Assembly: GCA_029250565.1 (NCBI GenBank)
Contig: JAQXFA010000155.1
Coordinates: forward strand, 1-6,473
Length of the DNA stretch: 6,473 nucleotides
Direction: 5' to 3'
Origin: Candidatus Thalassarchaeaceae archaeon
GTDB lineage: Archaea; Thermoplasmatota; Poseidoniia; Poseidoniales; Thalassarchaeaceae
Below the pieces are notes generated by a model, which was not told where the DNA came from, made no database searches, and was given only the letters and a program-made list of their open reading frames with translations. Made by a program: the position numbers and the translations under genes. This document shows positions 5,688 through 6,473 of this stretch, one piece after another (position 1 is the stretch's first letter; every line of letters starts with the position of its first letter).

Positions 5688-6473
5688 TTATCGCTTACCG
5701 AGGAAATCTTGCCACTCACGACAAGATGGACACCATGTCCACAAATTTTCTTGGTGCATCACCTCTTGAACGAAGCCGCCACACTTTTTGCAAGGCAAAT
5801 GCATAGTTGGGGATGGTGGTGTTGAAGGTGGGGCAAACGAACTGGGTTGAGCCATTGAATAAACCCCTTCTACAATCTTGTCCGTCTTACGATTATACCT
5901 TCTTCCCATGACTGCTAGGACTGCTATTCCAGCAAGCATTACTGCAATTAATACATACCAGATTGCAGAGGTATCCGTTGATTCATCTTCAGGATTAGTT
6001 TCATCATTTCCTGTTTGATTAGATGTATCGTTTGTTGTTGTTGTAGGACAACCTTGATTCGAAATCAATCCCTGCTCGTTAGGACAATTATCTGCTGAAT
6101 CGATTACACCATCACCATCAGAGTCAAGATTGTTGGTGGTATTCTCGGAGCCATTTTCGGTTGTATTTTCGTCACTAGAATAAACAATCCAAACTGATGT
6201 CCAATTGCGACTAATTGAATCGCCATCATCAGGAACCCCGGTTAATCTAAGATGAAGGAAATTCTTTCCGGTCACCGGATTAATACTCAAATTCTCATTA
6301 ACAGCATCGATTGAAGTCCAAACTTGTACGGCTACATATTCTGAATCAATTGGGCTAGACGTCTCATTATTCAAAGCAAATTCTAACCGAATGATATCGG
6401 TATTATCAGCAGCAGAATCCCATGAGATATCTAAGTACCATAATGATGCATCATTAGATACCAATATTGCTAA
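5688..6473 (-). CDS. Membrane-anchored surface protein with TSP3-like calcium motif and cytoplasmic zinc ribbon, 5' end missing
   Basis: The frame is open to the right edge of the window, so the true start and any signal peptide lie outside; 261 C-terminal residues are visible. The TTG at 6464 inside the frame is unlikely to be the start. The visible order is: a beta-rich domain (LWYLDISWDSAADNTD onward) with several N-x-S/T sequons; a Thr/Asn-rich linker; a thrombospondin-type-3-like calcium loop DSDGDGVIDSADNCP at 6125-6081; a second Ser/Thr/Asn/Asp linker; one membrane helix AIWYVLIAVMLAGIAVLAVMG near 5966-5904, followed by RRYNRK, which sets the C-terminus inside; and a tail ending in a CxxC...CxxC zinc ribbon (CKKCGG and CPSC, codons 5792-5721), 11 residues before the stop. 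TSP3 motifs bind calcium in extracellular proteins. Zinc ribbons usually bind nucleic acid or protein. The function is unknown, but the membrane topology is well supported. Confidence 0.83.
   Translation of the reverse strand, partial: LAILVSNDASLWYLDISWDSAADNTDIIRLEFALNNETSSPIDSEYVAVQVWTSIDAVNENLSINPVTGKNFLHLRLTGVPDDGDSISRNWTSVWIVYSSDENTTENGSENTTNNLDSDGDGVIDSADNCPNEQGLISNQGCPTTTTNDTSNQTGNDETNPEDESTDTSAIWYVLIAVMLAGIAVLAVMGRRYNRKTDKIVEGVYSMAQPSSFAPPSTPPSPTMHLPCKKCGGFVQEVMHQENLWTWCPSCREWQDFLGKR

Noticed and set aside
6462..6464. TTG as the start of the zinc-ribbon membrane protein
   Set aside because: The frame stays open to the window edge, no signal peptide follows this codon, and an exported protein with this topology needs one, so the gene is truncated rather than starting here.

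Overview
The window reads as a piece of an archaeal chromosome, most likely a marine planktonic euryarchaeon of the Candidatus Poseidoniales (Marine Group II) type or a close relative. This is an inference. It rests on an archaeal Fap7/AK6-type adenylate kinase next to an archaeal-style CDP-alcohol phosphatidyltransferase, a small Lrp/AsnC ligand-domain protein, and long N-glycosylation-rich exported proteins with a C-terminal membrane anchor and a charged cytoplasmic tail. No rRNA, tRNA, CRISPR array, transposase or phage gene is visible. Base composition is moderate and looks even throughout, so nothing suggests recent transfer.

Layout: (1) Positions 1-116, minus strand: start of a stand-alone Lrp/AsnC ligand-binding (RAM) domain gene, cut by the window edge. 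(2) 117-232: divergent intergenic region with a TATA-like box for each side. (3) 233-1533, plus strand: a two-gene operon, Fap7/AK6-like kinase then CDP-alcohol phosphatidyltransferase, sharing an ATGA stop/start overlap. (4) 1534-1621: spacer with a Shine-Dalgarno-like GGAGGG near its end. (5) 1622-4780, plus strand: a secreted protein of about 1052 residues with five divergent fibronectin-III-like repeats, Ig-like domains, one membrane segment and a tail split into acidic and basic blocks. (6) 4781-4873: spacer with a possible 10-codon leader ORF whose stop lies inside the ribosome binding site of the next gene. (7) 4874-5665, plus strand: an unrecognised soluble helical protein. (8) 5666-5687: short convergent spacer with a T-run. 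(9) 5688-6473, minus strand: a membrane-anchored protein, truncated at the window edge, with a thrombospondin-type-3 calcium motif outside and a zinc ribbon inside.

Working together: the first operon joins a nucleotide kinase of the ribosome-maturation family to a membrane-lipid head-group enzyme. The second half is envelope-centred: two single-pass surface proteins with unusual cytoplasmic tails flank a soluble helical protein. A physical link between these three products is a guess from proximity only.

Start codons deserve care. The Shine-Dalgarno-like sequences favour GTG at 1622 and TTG at 4874 over the longest open frames, and ATG at 116 (minus strand) is fixed by an in-frame stop directly before it.
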